Part shown: one piece after another, positions 48,451-58,611 of the stretch
How positions within the stretch are numbered: the first letter of the stretch is position 1
Layout of the letters: every line of letters begins with the position of its first letter
NCBI GenBank assembly: GCA_036426205.1
Contig: CM071569.1
Span: forward strand, 284,709,119 to 284,773,118
Direction: 5' to 3'
Origin: Ascaphus truei
Lineage: Eukaryota > Chordata > Amphibia > Anura > Ascaphidae
DNA: 64,000 nt
Position numbers and translations under genes: made by a program
The notes under the pieces: generated by a model
Told to the model about the DNA's origin: nothing
Seen by the model: the letters and a program-made list of their open reading frames with translations, nothing else
Databases searched by the model: none

Positions 48451-49296
48451 ACATCTCCTGGTATTTGGTTGCGGCTATCACTGCTGGGTATATGGATGGT
48501 TGCATGCATACATACATACATGCTTGCGGAGACTGGTAATCGTTTGACTATATAAAAAAGAAGGGGGAGCATTTCAGGACAACTGTTGAATTCATTTCCA
48601 CTTTTCCTGTCTCCTTTGTGGGCCTCTCTGATTTTCGCCCCTTTTAGTGTGAGATTTCTTGGCTTTACATTTGTAATTAGAGTCAGAGCTTTGCTGTGTT
48701 TGATTGAGCCACTCGTAGTATCAGATACTGTGTCTTTCTGCAAGCCTAGTATATTCCTTTCTGGTTCCCATGATTGGCAACTGATAAGGACCAAGTGTAG
48801 CATCTCATCCAGCTAGCAAACAACTTGGATTCCTTTCAAAATGAAGACTTGCCTTAATGTGCACTCGGCTTATCTGTGCCATGGGTGTAATGGCTACTTA
48901 TTGGGTATCCCATCAAAGGCATGAGGCCATGAAGCGCTGGTTGCATATAATTAATCACGACATGTCTCTTTCCCTGGGGGGGGGAGGGAGGGGTTGAGCC
49001 TATTTGATTAAAAATAACATCACCTCTGCATCCTAACTCCTTATGATCTTTTCATCACAGCAACATTTAATGTCTGTCACCTCTTCTGGCCACTTCACCA
49101 CATGAGAGATCGGAAATGCCAAGTCTCTCTAGCAGATTATATCCACTTGAATGTTTTCAGAGTGGTTATATATTACTGCAGGAACGTTTTTGTTTTTCCC
49201 CTTCACACTTTTAATAAAACATAAGCAAGGATTTTGGGTGACTGCAAAAGCTAATGTCTCACTTAGCTGGTACATCCAAAAATAATGTGTCTGTGG

Positions 49297-49297
<1 letters not shown>

Positions 49298-49357
<60 letters not shown>

Positions 49358-49362
49358 TACGT

Positions 49363-49402
<40 letters not shown>

Positions 49403-49410
49403 ACGTGTGT
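49298..49410. repeat. (GT)n microsatellite with ACGTACGTACGT centre
   Basis: Two long GT runs separated by ACGTACGTACGT, with one further CACG interruption. The alternating purine-pyrimidine sequence is prone to Z-DNA. Confidence 0.95.
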
Positions 49411-49574
49411 GTGTGTACTGCTGAGTACAGAAAACTCCATTTGTTCCAGTCGTGGCGCACTCGCGACTCAGTTGCGTTCATCCCATTCCCCCTCCCCTCC
49501 TGTTTTTTGTAGATGCGGCCGTTACTCACTTGGTGAAATAAATATAACCTTTTCATATATATATGTGTATTTAT

Positions 49575-50440
49575 GAAAGAAAGAAAAAAGGCGCAATCCT
49601 GTGTAGCAATAAAAAACAGGAAAATGTATTAATTAAGCAAGGAAGGCTAGGTGACTGAACAGATTAAAACAAACACAATGATGTCAATAAACACAATGAA
49701 CACAATATATGGCAATAAAAAACAAGAGTACTCTTGAAAATAAAAAAGAAGGGAAATGTGACCAAAAAAATGTCCAATAGCGCAAATGTAGGAGACAGTG
49801 AGATGTGGGAGGAATTGTCACTCGATAGGTTGCAAATGACTGGAGCAACAAATGGGGAGAAGTAATTGACCCGTCAGATGATAGATTGCGGATGCAGACG
49901 TGGAAAAATTAGGCTGATAATGACCTCTATAGATGGAAATGGGGGGTAGGCAAATAGCATAGGCAAGGGATTAAGGAATGGTCTCACCAAAGGATGTAAC
50001 CGCGATGACCACAGGGGTCTCCGCGTCCCTCCGTCAGCACACCAACAAAATCACGCTGGAGATGAACATGTGATGCTGATCCGGGTAACACTGGAGACGC
50101 TGTTCCACTTCCACTTCCTGGATTACCCCCTCACACAAGACCGCTGTATTCGTTCAAGTTGAATATTCACTCGTGTCTCTGCTTGATGTCAGACTCAGAC
50201 TCAGCCTGACAGACAGACAAATGCAGCCTTCCACTTTGTTCCGCCAATATAACTGAAATGGTTGCTCTCACTCCTCACATGCGATTAGGCACTCCTCTCA
50301 CAGTCAGCCGTTGGACATTGATAACGCGAACCTACGCCGTTTCGTCAGCTGTTGCGCCGACTTCTTCAATGGACCCTTGCTTAATTAATACATTTTCCTG
50401 TTTTTTATTGCTACACAGGATTGCGCCTTTTTTCTTTCTT
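49575..50440. mobile_element. TIR element with GGCGCAATCCTGTGTAGC ends
   Basis: The left end is GAAAGAAAGAAAAAAGGCGC, then AATCCTGTGTAGCAATAAAA. The right end is the reverse complement over about 68 bp, ending at CTTTCTT 50440. The interior carries CGCCGTTTCGTCAGCTG at about 50336 and no open frame of note. The layout matches the 38135-38591 element although the sequences differ. Confidence 0.8.
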
Positions 50441-50627
50441 CCATTTAATCAGGATAGGCATTTCCTCATTAGGGCTGCATCCTGCTAGCTCATTTCACCT
50501 GGGTCAGTGCATTTATTAGTCACCCATTTATTCACTTATAATATTTCTTTTGTGTTAGTCCTAGCGCTGATTTCTTTCTGATATGTGTAAGTATATATAT
50601 ATATATATATAATATATAATGTATGTG

Positions 50628-50698
<71 letters not shown>

Positions 50699-50766
50699 TT
50701 TACTAAACCCTTTCCAGATGAATTGACGGTGTCCTGCCCTCGATCAATAATGTTCCTCATTTGTAG

Positions 50767-51007
50767 GTAGCTTGCTGGTTGCTAGACCCAAGCTCCAAGG
50801 AACGAACCCTTCACAACATGGTAACGAACTTCCTCCCCCACGAGCTGTCTATGCTGGAGGGTGTGGGGACCGGCCAAGGAGTGCAAAGCCTCGGCCTCGG
50901 TGCCAACGGTGACCAGTCAGGACGTTTTAGAGCCGCCATCGAGTCCGTTTTGGTCTTGAGCATCATGACCAAGCTGAACAGCTTACTGGAGAAGGAGAAC
51001 CTACAAG
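50767..51007 (+). CDS. polq: POLQ exon, polymerase module
   Basis: Reads VACWLLDPSSKERTLHNMVT, then NFLPHELSMLEGVGTGQGVQ, SLGLGA and SGRFRAAIESVL, ending LNSLLEKENLQ. It aligns without gaps to vertebrate POLQ (LHSIVTSFLPHELPLLEG; GIQSLGLNA; QLNSLLQKENLQ). The acceptor is CTCATTTGTAG|GTAGC. The donor is CTACAAG|GTAACA. Phase 0 in, 1 out, 241 bp. Confidence 0.95.
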
Positions 51008-51236
51008 GTAACAAAGGAAAGCCGTTTGTGGGGCCGAACTCTGCAAGCGCTGGTCATCATGGCAGTCCCTATGCTTGTTTAACCTCTAGTTGTGATTCTG
51101 CTTTATGATCATTTGAGCCTGATGCTTAAATTATATTGTAAGCCCTTTGGGACAAAGCTTTGCAGTGACCGTATTGTCCGGTTTTCCATTTCCCTCTTCT
51201 GCTTATATTGACTTGTCGTCTTTATTTCCCCCCCAG

Positions 51237-51430
51237 ATTCTTTCTGCAGGGTGGAGATGCCCACTCAGTACTGCTTGGCTCTGCTGGAGCTGAACGGCAT
51301 TGGGTTCAGCACCGAGGAATGTGAGACACAGAAGCACATAATGCAGGCCAAGCTGAGCCAGATAGAGGCTGAATCCTACCAGCTGGCTGGGCATACCTTC
51401 TCCTTGACCAGCCCTGATGATGTCGCTCAG
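51237..51430 (+). CDS. polq: POLQ exon, polymerase thumb region
   Basis: Reads DSFCRVEMPTQYCLALLELN, then GIGFSTEECETQKHIMQAKL, and ends YQLAGHTFSLTSPDDVAQ. It is nearly identical to vertebrate POLQ (VEMPSQYCLALLELNGIGFS). This is the family-A stretch that leads into the thumb. The acceptor is CCCCCCCCAG|ATTCT. The end GCTCAG|GTCGGC follows from the next exon (Q|VLFLELKL); the donor is poor after GT. Phase 1 in, 0 out. Confidence 0.93.
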
Positions 51431-51689
51431 GTCGGCTTTCCTGTTTGTTTTATTCCTGGTTACTTTCTTTGTGGTAAAAGTCTCACAGAAGCATAGAAGA
51501 GAGAAACAGCATTGGATGTTTACATAATAAACATAATTATGCAGCAAATATTCTTTGTTTATAGCGGCCTTTCATTTCCAAAGTACTTTACCGCTTGGAT
51601 TTCTAGACACTCATGCAGTCACCTATGGGGTGATTTTATTTTAGAGTATGGAGAAAAGCATTGTACAACCTGCAGAGGCCTTAGCACCA

Positions 51690-51860
51690 TCGTGACCAAC
51701 TCCAGTCCTCAGGGGCCACCAAAAGGTCAGGTTTTAAGGATATCCCTGCTTCAGCAAAAGTGACATGAACAGTAGCTCAGTCAATGACTGCATCAGCTGT
51801 TCTGAAGCAGGGATTTCCTTAAAACCTGACCTGGAGTTGGCCTCCCCTGTCTTGGCTAAA
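51690..51860. mobile_element. Palindromic hAT-like MITE, copy 5
   Basis: The arms CCAACTCCAGTCCTCAGGGG and AAGGATATCCCTGCTTCAGC appear in both orientations, with a central TCAATGACTG. The termini are worn (GTGACCAACTCC and GGAGTTGGCCTCCCCTG) and no clear duplication is left. Confidence 0.75.
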
Positions 51861-51914
51861 GCAAAGGTGGTTCTGAAATCCAATTCTGAGGTTTGTGTAT
51901 TCAATACCAACACG

Positions 51915-52750
51915 GTCACTGCTACACTGCGCCTCCCACTACTACACTGCGCCTCCCACTGCTGCACTGCGCCTCCCACTGCTGCACTGCGCCTCCCACT
52001 GCTGCACTGCGCCTCCCACTGCTGCACTGGCCTCCCAGTACTGCACTGCGCCTCCCACTGCTGCACTGCGCCTCCCACTACTGCACGCGCCTCCCAGTAC
52101 TGCACTGCGCCTCCCACTGCTGCACTGCGCCTCCCACTACTACACTGCGCCTCCCACTACTGCACTGCGCCTCCCACTACTGCACTGCGCCTCCCACTGC
52201 TGCACTGCGCCTCCCACTACTACACTGCGCCTCCCGACTACGTTCGATGGTCCCCCAGAGTACTGCAATGCGGGCCTCCCAGGATGCGGCACATGAGCCT
52301 CCCGCTGCACTGGCGCCTCCCACGCTACGACTGACACTCCCACTGACTGACACGGCGCCTCCCACTGCTGCACTGCGCCTCCCAGCTGCGACGCGCCTCC
52401 CACTGCTGCATGCGGCCTCCCTGACTGCACTGCGCCTCGCCATCGCTGCACGGCTGCCCTCCCACTGCTGCACTGCGGGCTCCCACTGCTGCACTGCGCC
52501 ACGGGCACCACTGATGCACTGCGCCTCCCGACTGCTGCACGGCGCCTCCGACTGCTGCACGCGCCTCCCGACTGCTGCACTGCGCCTCACCACTGCTGCA
52601 CTGGCCGCCACTGCTGCAACTGCGCTGCCTGCGCCTGACTGCTGCACTGCGCCTGCCACTGCTGACTGCGCCTGCCAATGCTGCACTGCGCCTGCCACTG
52701 CTGAGACTGCCGTCCCCACTGGCTGCATGCGCCTCCCACTGCTGCCACTT
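51915..52750. repeat. 20-bp minisatellite (GCGCCTCCCACTGCTGCACT)
   Basis: About 40 units. Those up to about 52230 are near-perfect with CTG/CTA variants; those after about 52240 carry many single-base gains and losses. The array keeps long frames open on both strands (up to 304 codons), all repeat-encoded. The drop in order along the array looks like sequencing error over an unpolished stretch. Confidence 0.93.
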
Positions 52751-53308
52751 ACTCTCCACGCACAGAGTAGATCTGATCCCCGGGACCTGCCCTCTGTGCC
52801 TGTGTAATGGCGAGGAGCAGCGCTAATGGGCTTATCACACAGCATTTCCTTAGAAATAAAGTATGAAAATGAGCCCAACTCCTGCTTCCTCACTTGTAAA
52901 GTAAAACAACTTTTCTAATAAACGTATTTGTGACATTGTACAGTAAATGCTCAGGTTCCAAATGTGTACGGAGTAGAAGTAAACGGCAGGGGGCTTGCAA
53001 TGTACACACTGCCGCCGGTGGCTGTTTTTAGTTTTGACGTAAACAGAACTAATAGACGTAGCCACTTTCTCTTGGTTTTTTTTGTTGCTTTTTTTTGGAC
53101 ATTTATCCTTTCATATTTGTATATAGTGTTCTTTTCCCTATTTTATTTCTTTAGTTAATATGGAAAAAGCAGAGGGCGAACGCTGTGAGTTTCCATTCAT
53201 GCCTTAGCCTGTCACTCTGCAGAGCCGAACCTTTCCCACTAAATGTTTCTGTCCTTTTGTACATATGTTTGTATACATAAAATACTCATGCAAATCTGCT
53301 TCTTTTAG

Positions 53309-53446
53309 GTCTTATTTTTGGAGCTTAAACTTCCACCCAACGGGGATTTAAAAGGACAGGGAAATAAGAAGACGCTGGGTTACACAAGGAGGACAGCTGT
53401 CAATGGAAACCGGGTTAGAATTGGCAAGCAGTTCAGCACCACAAAG
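53309..53446 (+). CDS. polq: POLQ exon, thumb with POLQ-specific insert
   Basis: 46 codons: VLFLELKLPPNGDLKGQGNK, KTLGYTRRTA, then IGKQFSTTK. Vertebrate POLQ has VLFLELKLPPN, KKTLGSTRR and LGRQFSTSKD. The basic KGQGNKK...RR segment corresponds to one of the insertions that set POLQ apart from bacterial Pol I. The acceptor is TTCTTTTAG|GTCTT and the donor is CACAAAG|GTATAA. Phase 0 to 0. Confidence 0.95.
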
Positions 53447-54137
53447 GTATAAAACACATTACCTTATTCTCCAGTCCTCTAAAGACAGTCGGATCATTTG
53501 CAGAATTTCCGTTCTCCCATTGCGGCCATACAACCCGATTACTGCCATTGCTTGGCACTGCGGCCCTTTCTCAGAGAGAGAGCTTGAATGGGCCGACTGT
53601 GTGGGCCATGTGGTTCTGATCTGCCCTCAATTTCTATGCTTTTGTTTTCCAAGCTGTGCTCTATCACAGCCCGTAATCACAGTCACCGTTGCATTTCCTG
53701 GTCTTTAGTGCAGTCTGCATTGAGAATACGCTATATATTTTCCGAGCGGGTTTGTTCGGTGTTACCTAGAACTCCAGAAAGATGCTTCATCACGCTCATA
53801 TTTGTGTAACATACATTTCCACCCAACAATGATATGAGATATCTGGCGGTGAGAAGTGGTTTTCTTTTAGCTTCATCCCCTTTATAAGGATACCCATAAA
53901 ACGTGAGCCTGCTGTATTAAAGACAAAGCCCTAACTTGGACCTTTCCTTTTTAAGCTGTTCTTTTAACCTTAATTCAGTGACCATTCGCTAGGCTGTGGA
54001 GAAGAACATGCAGTTGGTATTTGAGAAGCATTGGCATCCATTGTGCTACATGCTACATACGTTTTCTCTGCTGATGATTTCTGAAATTAACTGGAATGCC
54101 CAAAGGGCGTTAATCAGTCATTACTCTTTCTCACCAG
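53447..54137. other. polq: POLQ intron, no signal
   Basis: About 690 bp without recognisable repeats or coding sequence. Open frames at 53403-53809 run on from the exon or arise by chance. Confidence 0.6.
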
Positions 54138-54312
54138 GATGTATTAGAGAAATTGAAACCCCTTCACCCACTACCGGGTCTAATCCTCGAGTGGAAGCGA
54201 ATCACCAATGCGATGACCAAAGTGGTGTTCCCACTGCAGAGGGAGAAGTCTCCCAATCCCGTCCTGGGAATGGAGAGGATCTATCCCATATCTCAGACAC
54301 ATACTGCTACAG
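54138..54312 (+). CDS. polq: POLQ exon, thumb to palm
   Basis: Reads DVLEKLKPLHPLPGLILEWK, then RITNAMTKVVFPLQREK and LGMERIYPISQTHTATG. It aligns to vertebrate POLQ throughout (LHPLPGLILEWRRITNAITK; GMERIYPVSQSHTATG). It ends just at the conserved THTATGR family-A motif that contacts primer-template. The acceptor is TTTCTCACCAG|GATGT and the donor is GCTACAG|GTAACC. Phase 0 in, 1 out. Confidence 0.96.
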
Positions 54313-55442
54313 GTAACCACAGCCGGCTTCACATGGTTGTCTTCTAACAGGCTGGGCTGCAATACCGCAGCACATTTGATAGAAGAGTACATTTTTCTTT
54401 CTCAGTAAGCTGCAGGTGTGACGTATCCAGTGAAAGCTGGTACTTCTTGGCACCGATGACATTTGACTGACTGAGAGGATTATCTGTGTGTGGGAGGGTT
54501 TGGGGAATGATGTGCATTGATATTAGAACCTTACCTTGGTGGTTTCCTGGAACATAACTTCTGCAGTCTTGATCCAGGTCCCGAAGCAGACAATCATTGA
54601 CTGCAATGGCAGGCAAAGAAGGGTGGGTAACCATGTTGGTCTTTTCTTCCATGTAGTAACAAAGGAGGGAGTAGGTGGTATGATGCCTTTTATTGGACCA
54701 ACAAGTAGTTACAGTATGTTAGAAGCTACCGAACCTCTTGGGGTCCTTCACCGGGTATGGCAGAGCAGTTTTATCTGCTATTACACAGTCCAAGCAGGTG
54801 ATTTTTTTATTTTTTTAATCCATAGGGGTACCGGTAGCTGCTCTGCTCGGCTACCAGGGTTCACGTAATGGCGGGGTTTCATAGCTCCCTCGGCCTGCGA
54901 GCCAATAGGAAGCTGTGACATCATCAGATTTGGCTTCCTATTGGCCCGCGTAATGCAGGAGCTTTTAAACTTTGCTGAAATACCGGTAACCCCTACGGAG
55001 GTCTGTATCTCGGGAAGCGGGGGGTCCCCGGGGCTGAAATTAGTGGGGTTCAACTTCGTAGACCCCCTGCTTCAATCCTATGTTAAAATATAATCAAAAA
55101 AGCGCAAGAATGGCTACTTTAACATAACCAATTTGGGCAACCGTTACTGGAAACTAACCTTTCATAACCTAAACAGCGGGGTCTCACAAAGCAGGACGGC
55201 TCTGATCCTATGATTGAGAACTTCCACTTCAGGAGCTAATGATGGTTTTAAATATTTCACATCTGTTCTTTTAAGACGAGGCCGTTTTACTTTAGATAAT
55301 ATTTCTTACAAGAAACAGGTTCCCATCCCCCAGTACCTGCTTCTATGTGAATGTGCAGCTCAGATATTGCTTACATTACTTTTATTGGAACCTCTTGATT
55401 TTTCTAGTGTTGTGATTTTAGTTTTATCCACTGTCCTCTTAG
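54313..55442. other. polq: POLQ intron with unclassified repeat-like piece
   Basis: 54790-55060 holds a GC-rich stretch with GAGCCAATAGGAAGC and CTTCCTATTGGCCCGC as an inverted pair around 54930, suggesting a small fold-back repeat. Nothing else was recognised. Confidence 0.45.
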
Positions 55443-55575
55443 GCCGCGTGAGTTTTACTGAGCCGAATATCCAGAATGTGCCCAAAGACTTTGAGATTGA
55501 AATGCCGCGTTTGGTGGGAGAGAGCCCTCCTTCTCAGGCCCAGGGAAATGGGTCATGTGCTTTTCTTCCTAACAG
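55443..55575 (+). CDS. polq: POLQ exon, palm
   Basis: Reads GRVSFTEPNIQNVPKDFEIE, then MPRLVGESPPSQAQGNG. Family-A polymerases share the TGR(L/I)..xPN(L/I)QN(V/I)P motif, which is complete here across the splice. After SPPSQA the sequence enters the POLQ-specific insert 2 and diverges. The acceptor is TGTCCTCTTAG|GCCGC and the donor is CCTAACAG|GTAATT. Phase 1 in, 2 out. Confidence 0.95.
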
Positions 55576-58495
55576 GTAATTTAGCACGCTCTTTGTGACA
55601 CACTGTATAATATATATCTTTGCTCATTCCAAAACATTACCTTGGTAGGTTCCTTAAGGAATAGGTCGCGGTAACCACTGCTGAGATCATTCGCGGGCAG
55701 CTGTCCTTGGTTCTCTATCTCATCCAGACCTGTACGGTTGCTAGAACAAGAACGGCTTGTAACAGAATTGCAGGGTTGTACCCTAAACTCCTTGGGTGCC
55801 CTCTAGACATAGCTACTACTACGCCAGGGGTGGCCAACTCCAGTCCTCAAGGTCCACCAGCAGGTCAGTGTTTCAGGATATTCCTGCTGCAGCACAGGTG
55901 GTTCAATCCGTCAAAGACTGAGCCACTGATTGAGCCACCTTTGCTGAAGATGGTACTGATTCAGCCACCTGTGCTGAAGCAGGGATATCCAGAAAACCTG
56001 ACTTGTTGGGGGGGTTCTGAGGACTGGAGTAGGCACTCCTCTACTCCATCATAGGGTCTTGCACCCCATGGGCCCCATGGCATAGCAGCCACGTCATGGT
56101 ATTCATGCCCGTCTTTCTAGGGGAAAACGTGTTCGGCCAGAACGCGATCCATAGGTAAGTGGAACGGAAGGCGGTTCCTCCCCTTCCGTGATGGAGCGAT
56201 CAGGTGATCGGGAGTGTCAGAGGGGCCGCGGCATTCAAAGGGTTAAAAGTGAATCGTTCCAATATTTACACTAAACAGAAGAAAGTATATAGGCGGCTAT
56301 ATGGCCGTGTTTACTAGGGGATGCTAAGCCTTAAAGCGTTTACTTCAATAGATCACAAGGTTTATCATCATTCAGTAAGCCTGGCTTAGTGTTCAGGGCA
56401 TTCTAACATCACCAGTAATGTTGCTTTAATTCCCTACACTGATTACAGGGCTTGGGACTCTTGGCTAAAGGGCCAAAAGAGTTACAGAATTAAACCGTAA
56501 TGCAAAGGGTTAAAACAGAAGAAGTTTTCATGATTTGATACTTGGACATTGTGTCCATCATACACTGCACAAGATGATGTACCATGTAATCCTACAGTAC
56601 CTAAAGGCGGTATATATTCCCCTAAATAGGGATTAGGTAATAGTAAGATAACACTCGGTGCCCTTGAGCTGTTATGAATGTGAAACATCTTGAAAACCAA
56701 TTATTCCCCAGCATGGGAGCAAAGTACATGATAAAGTATCCGTTTACTGTATATCCGCGGAAAACAAAGATGAACCCCAAACCTCGCCTGCTTCCATGTA
56801 TTTTGGAACTCTCTTCTCTAAAAACAAGCTGCATTTAATGGATACGGTATGTGTACAGTATGTATTTACTCATCGGAAAAAACTGCCGAAACACACACAT
56901 CACATAAACACAATGAGAGGTTAAACCTCCCACATCTAGGGTCATTGTGCCCCTGATTCTGGTCCTAGTTGCTGATTTTTCTGCTGTGACCGGGGAATAT
57001 CGCAATTGTTTGATGAAACGTGCTTGTTGGAGGCTGTGTGGGCAATCACAGCACACAGCCCTTCTAATGGGAGACGACGGATTGTGCAGTGTGTCCATGA
57101 TTATTCTTATGACACCCGAGGCTGTGATTATGTCAATCCCTCTCTATTAAAAGTCAAGGAGAAGGCTTGCCGCTGCTGATAGGACGCAGCAAATCACAAC
57201 TTTAAAAATATGCCCTTTCCTATATTATTAAAATGACATCTAACATGTCCCCCGGATATTAGTAATACACATTCCGTGGTCGTTCTGTGGCATCTTTGAT
57301 GTGATGTTTATAGAAAGCTGCTCTTTATAACCTGCTGTGAGTTCCACTTGTTCCCCTCAGCCATTCAGAGCTTGATTTGCTAAAGCACCCGTCTCCTACA
57401 TGCTGTTTCCGCTTCTGGTCATCTCTCCTCTCTTTCTCTCCCCCCTCTCTCTCCTCTCCTCTCTCCTCTCTCTCATATCTACAGAGCTGTTTTGGCAGTC
57501 GAGTGGGGGTCGGAAGTGTTGTGTTAAATGGAAGGAAACTCCATTTAAGATGAAGCCAACACGGCAATGTTTTCTTTATTGTGGAGCTGCTGTTTAAATG
57601 TTAGTTTTCCGTACTACCCAGAACATAATCTTTTGGCACCGCGTACGTGTCACGCATCTCATGCTATTGACTATAGGCAAATAGGAAATACAAAGGACAC
57701 AGTATACAGTTGGTAGTGTAGGACCTGCTGAAAGGGTGGTTGTAGCCTGAAATGTTTTGGTCAAAAGATTGAACTAAACGTCCCATACTTATCAGCGGGG
57801 CCAGCCGAGAGATTTACGGGGCTCGGTGCAGAGGGAGTTTGTTGGGGCCTCATGCCCGCCCTCGCTTTGTGATGTTGCGTTGTCATGGTGACGCGTGGTC
57901 ATGGTGACGCTTCGTCATATGGGAGTGGAAGGAGATGCCGCCCCTTGCAGAGGCCCGACGGTCACCGTTTAAGTGTTGGGGTGGGTAATTTCACTGTCGC
58001 AGCATTAGACTGTGATTGTTGAAGTTGGGCCAGGGAAGGGCGCAGGGCCGGGTGCACCGATGGCAGCGTCATGAAGCCGGCCCTGCTTATAAGAAGAAAT
58101 AGATGTAGAAATAAAGGGAATAATCTGTCCCATTGGATGTGCGTTCGGGCCGCCACACATTGTAAGGGAAACGAGGCAGTGTTTGGGGAATCCTTGACGT
58201 GAGGGTCACAACATGAAACGGAAGAACTGCCAGGTTCCCTGATTTAATCTCCTATTGCCCAGTACAAATACCCTGTGTACGGGACATTGTGACGGGCACA
58301 GACAGCTACCACTCCTTTTTTGATTGCTCATCGCAACAAACAGAAATCATTTGCAAACCCACACATTATATTGAGGTCCAGAGCTGTGAAATCAAAATCC
58401 CTGGATAATCTATTGTAAAACCCAAGTCTGGCCGAGCTACCTGTTGTAAAGGAAGATAAGACTCTTTGTTAAGTTTGTCTGTGCGCTCTCCGCAG
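55576..58495. other. polq: POLQ intron
   Basis: Contains a hAT-like MITE at 55825-56041, a CT-rich tract at about 57415-57475 and a GC-rich repeat-like stretch at 57790-58090 (GTCATGGTGACGCGTGGTCA), related in composition to 13720-14029. The rest, including 56100-57400, shows no recognisable feature. Confidence 0.55.
55825..56041. mobile_element. Palindromic hAT-like MITE, copy 6
   Basis: Starts CAGGGGTGGCCAACTCCAGT. The middle contains a second partial repeat of the GAGCCACC(T)TTGCTGAAG arm, so it is longer than other copies (about 217 bp). The right terminus is eroded and the octamers no longer match clearly. Confidence 0.75.
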
Positions 58496-58611
58496 GGGCA
58501 GGAAGAAACCTTGGGTTCCAATTGGACTTAAGTTGCCGGGTCAACAAATACCCACAGAGAAGGGGATGTCATTTTTCGTCAGCATGAGACACGCCTTCAT
58601 ACCTTTCCCAG
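58496..58611 (+). CDS. polq: POLQ exon, palm insert 2 to motif A approach
   Basis: Reads RGRKKPWVPIGLKLPGQQIP, TEKGMSFFVS, then MRHAFIPFPG. MRHAFVPFPG is invariant in vertebrate POLQ just before motif A. The preceding basic stretch is the rest of insert 2 and is shorter and quite different from human. The acceptor is GCTCTCCGCAG|GGGCA and the donor is TTCCCAG|GTAACC. Phase 2 in, 1 out. Confidence 0.93.

Larger units (their letters stand above)
44926..50766. other. polq: POLQ intron with repeats
   Basis: No exon recognised. Contents: a C-rich tract at 45178-45228; repeat fragments related to the 14528 palindrome family at 45680-46200; a GC-rich repeat-like region with CGCGCACACG tracts at about 46660-47345; an interspersed-repeat piece at 48140-48450; (GT)n at 49298-49410; a TIR element at 49575-50440; and (TA)/(TG) tracts at 50590-50698. 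None of the open frames resembles a domain. Confidence 0.55.
51431..53308. other. polq: POLQ intron with MITE and 20-bp minisatellite
   Basis: Contains a hAT-like MITE at about 51690-51860 and the 20-bp array at 51915-52750. 52760-53300 is AT-rich with nothing recognised. Confidence 0.65.

Noticed and set aside
51765..52893. Open frames of 130-304 codons on both strands
   Set aside because: Products of the 20-bp minisatellite and its frameshifts; compositionally repetitive with no domain.
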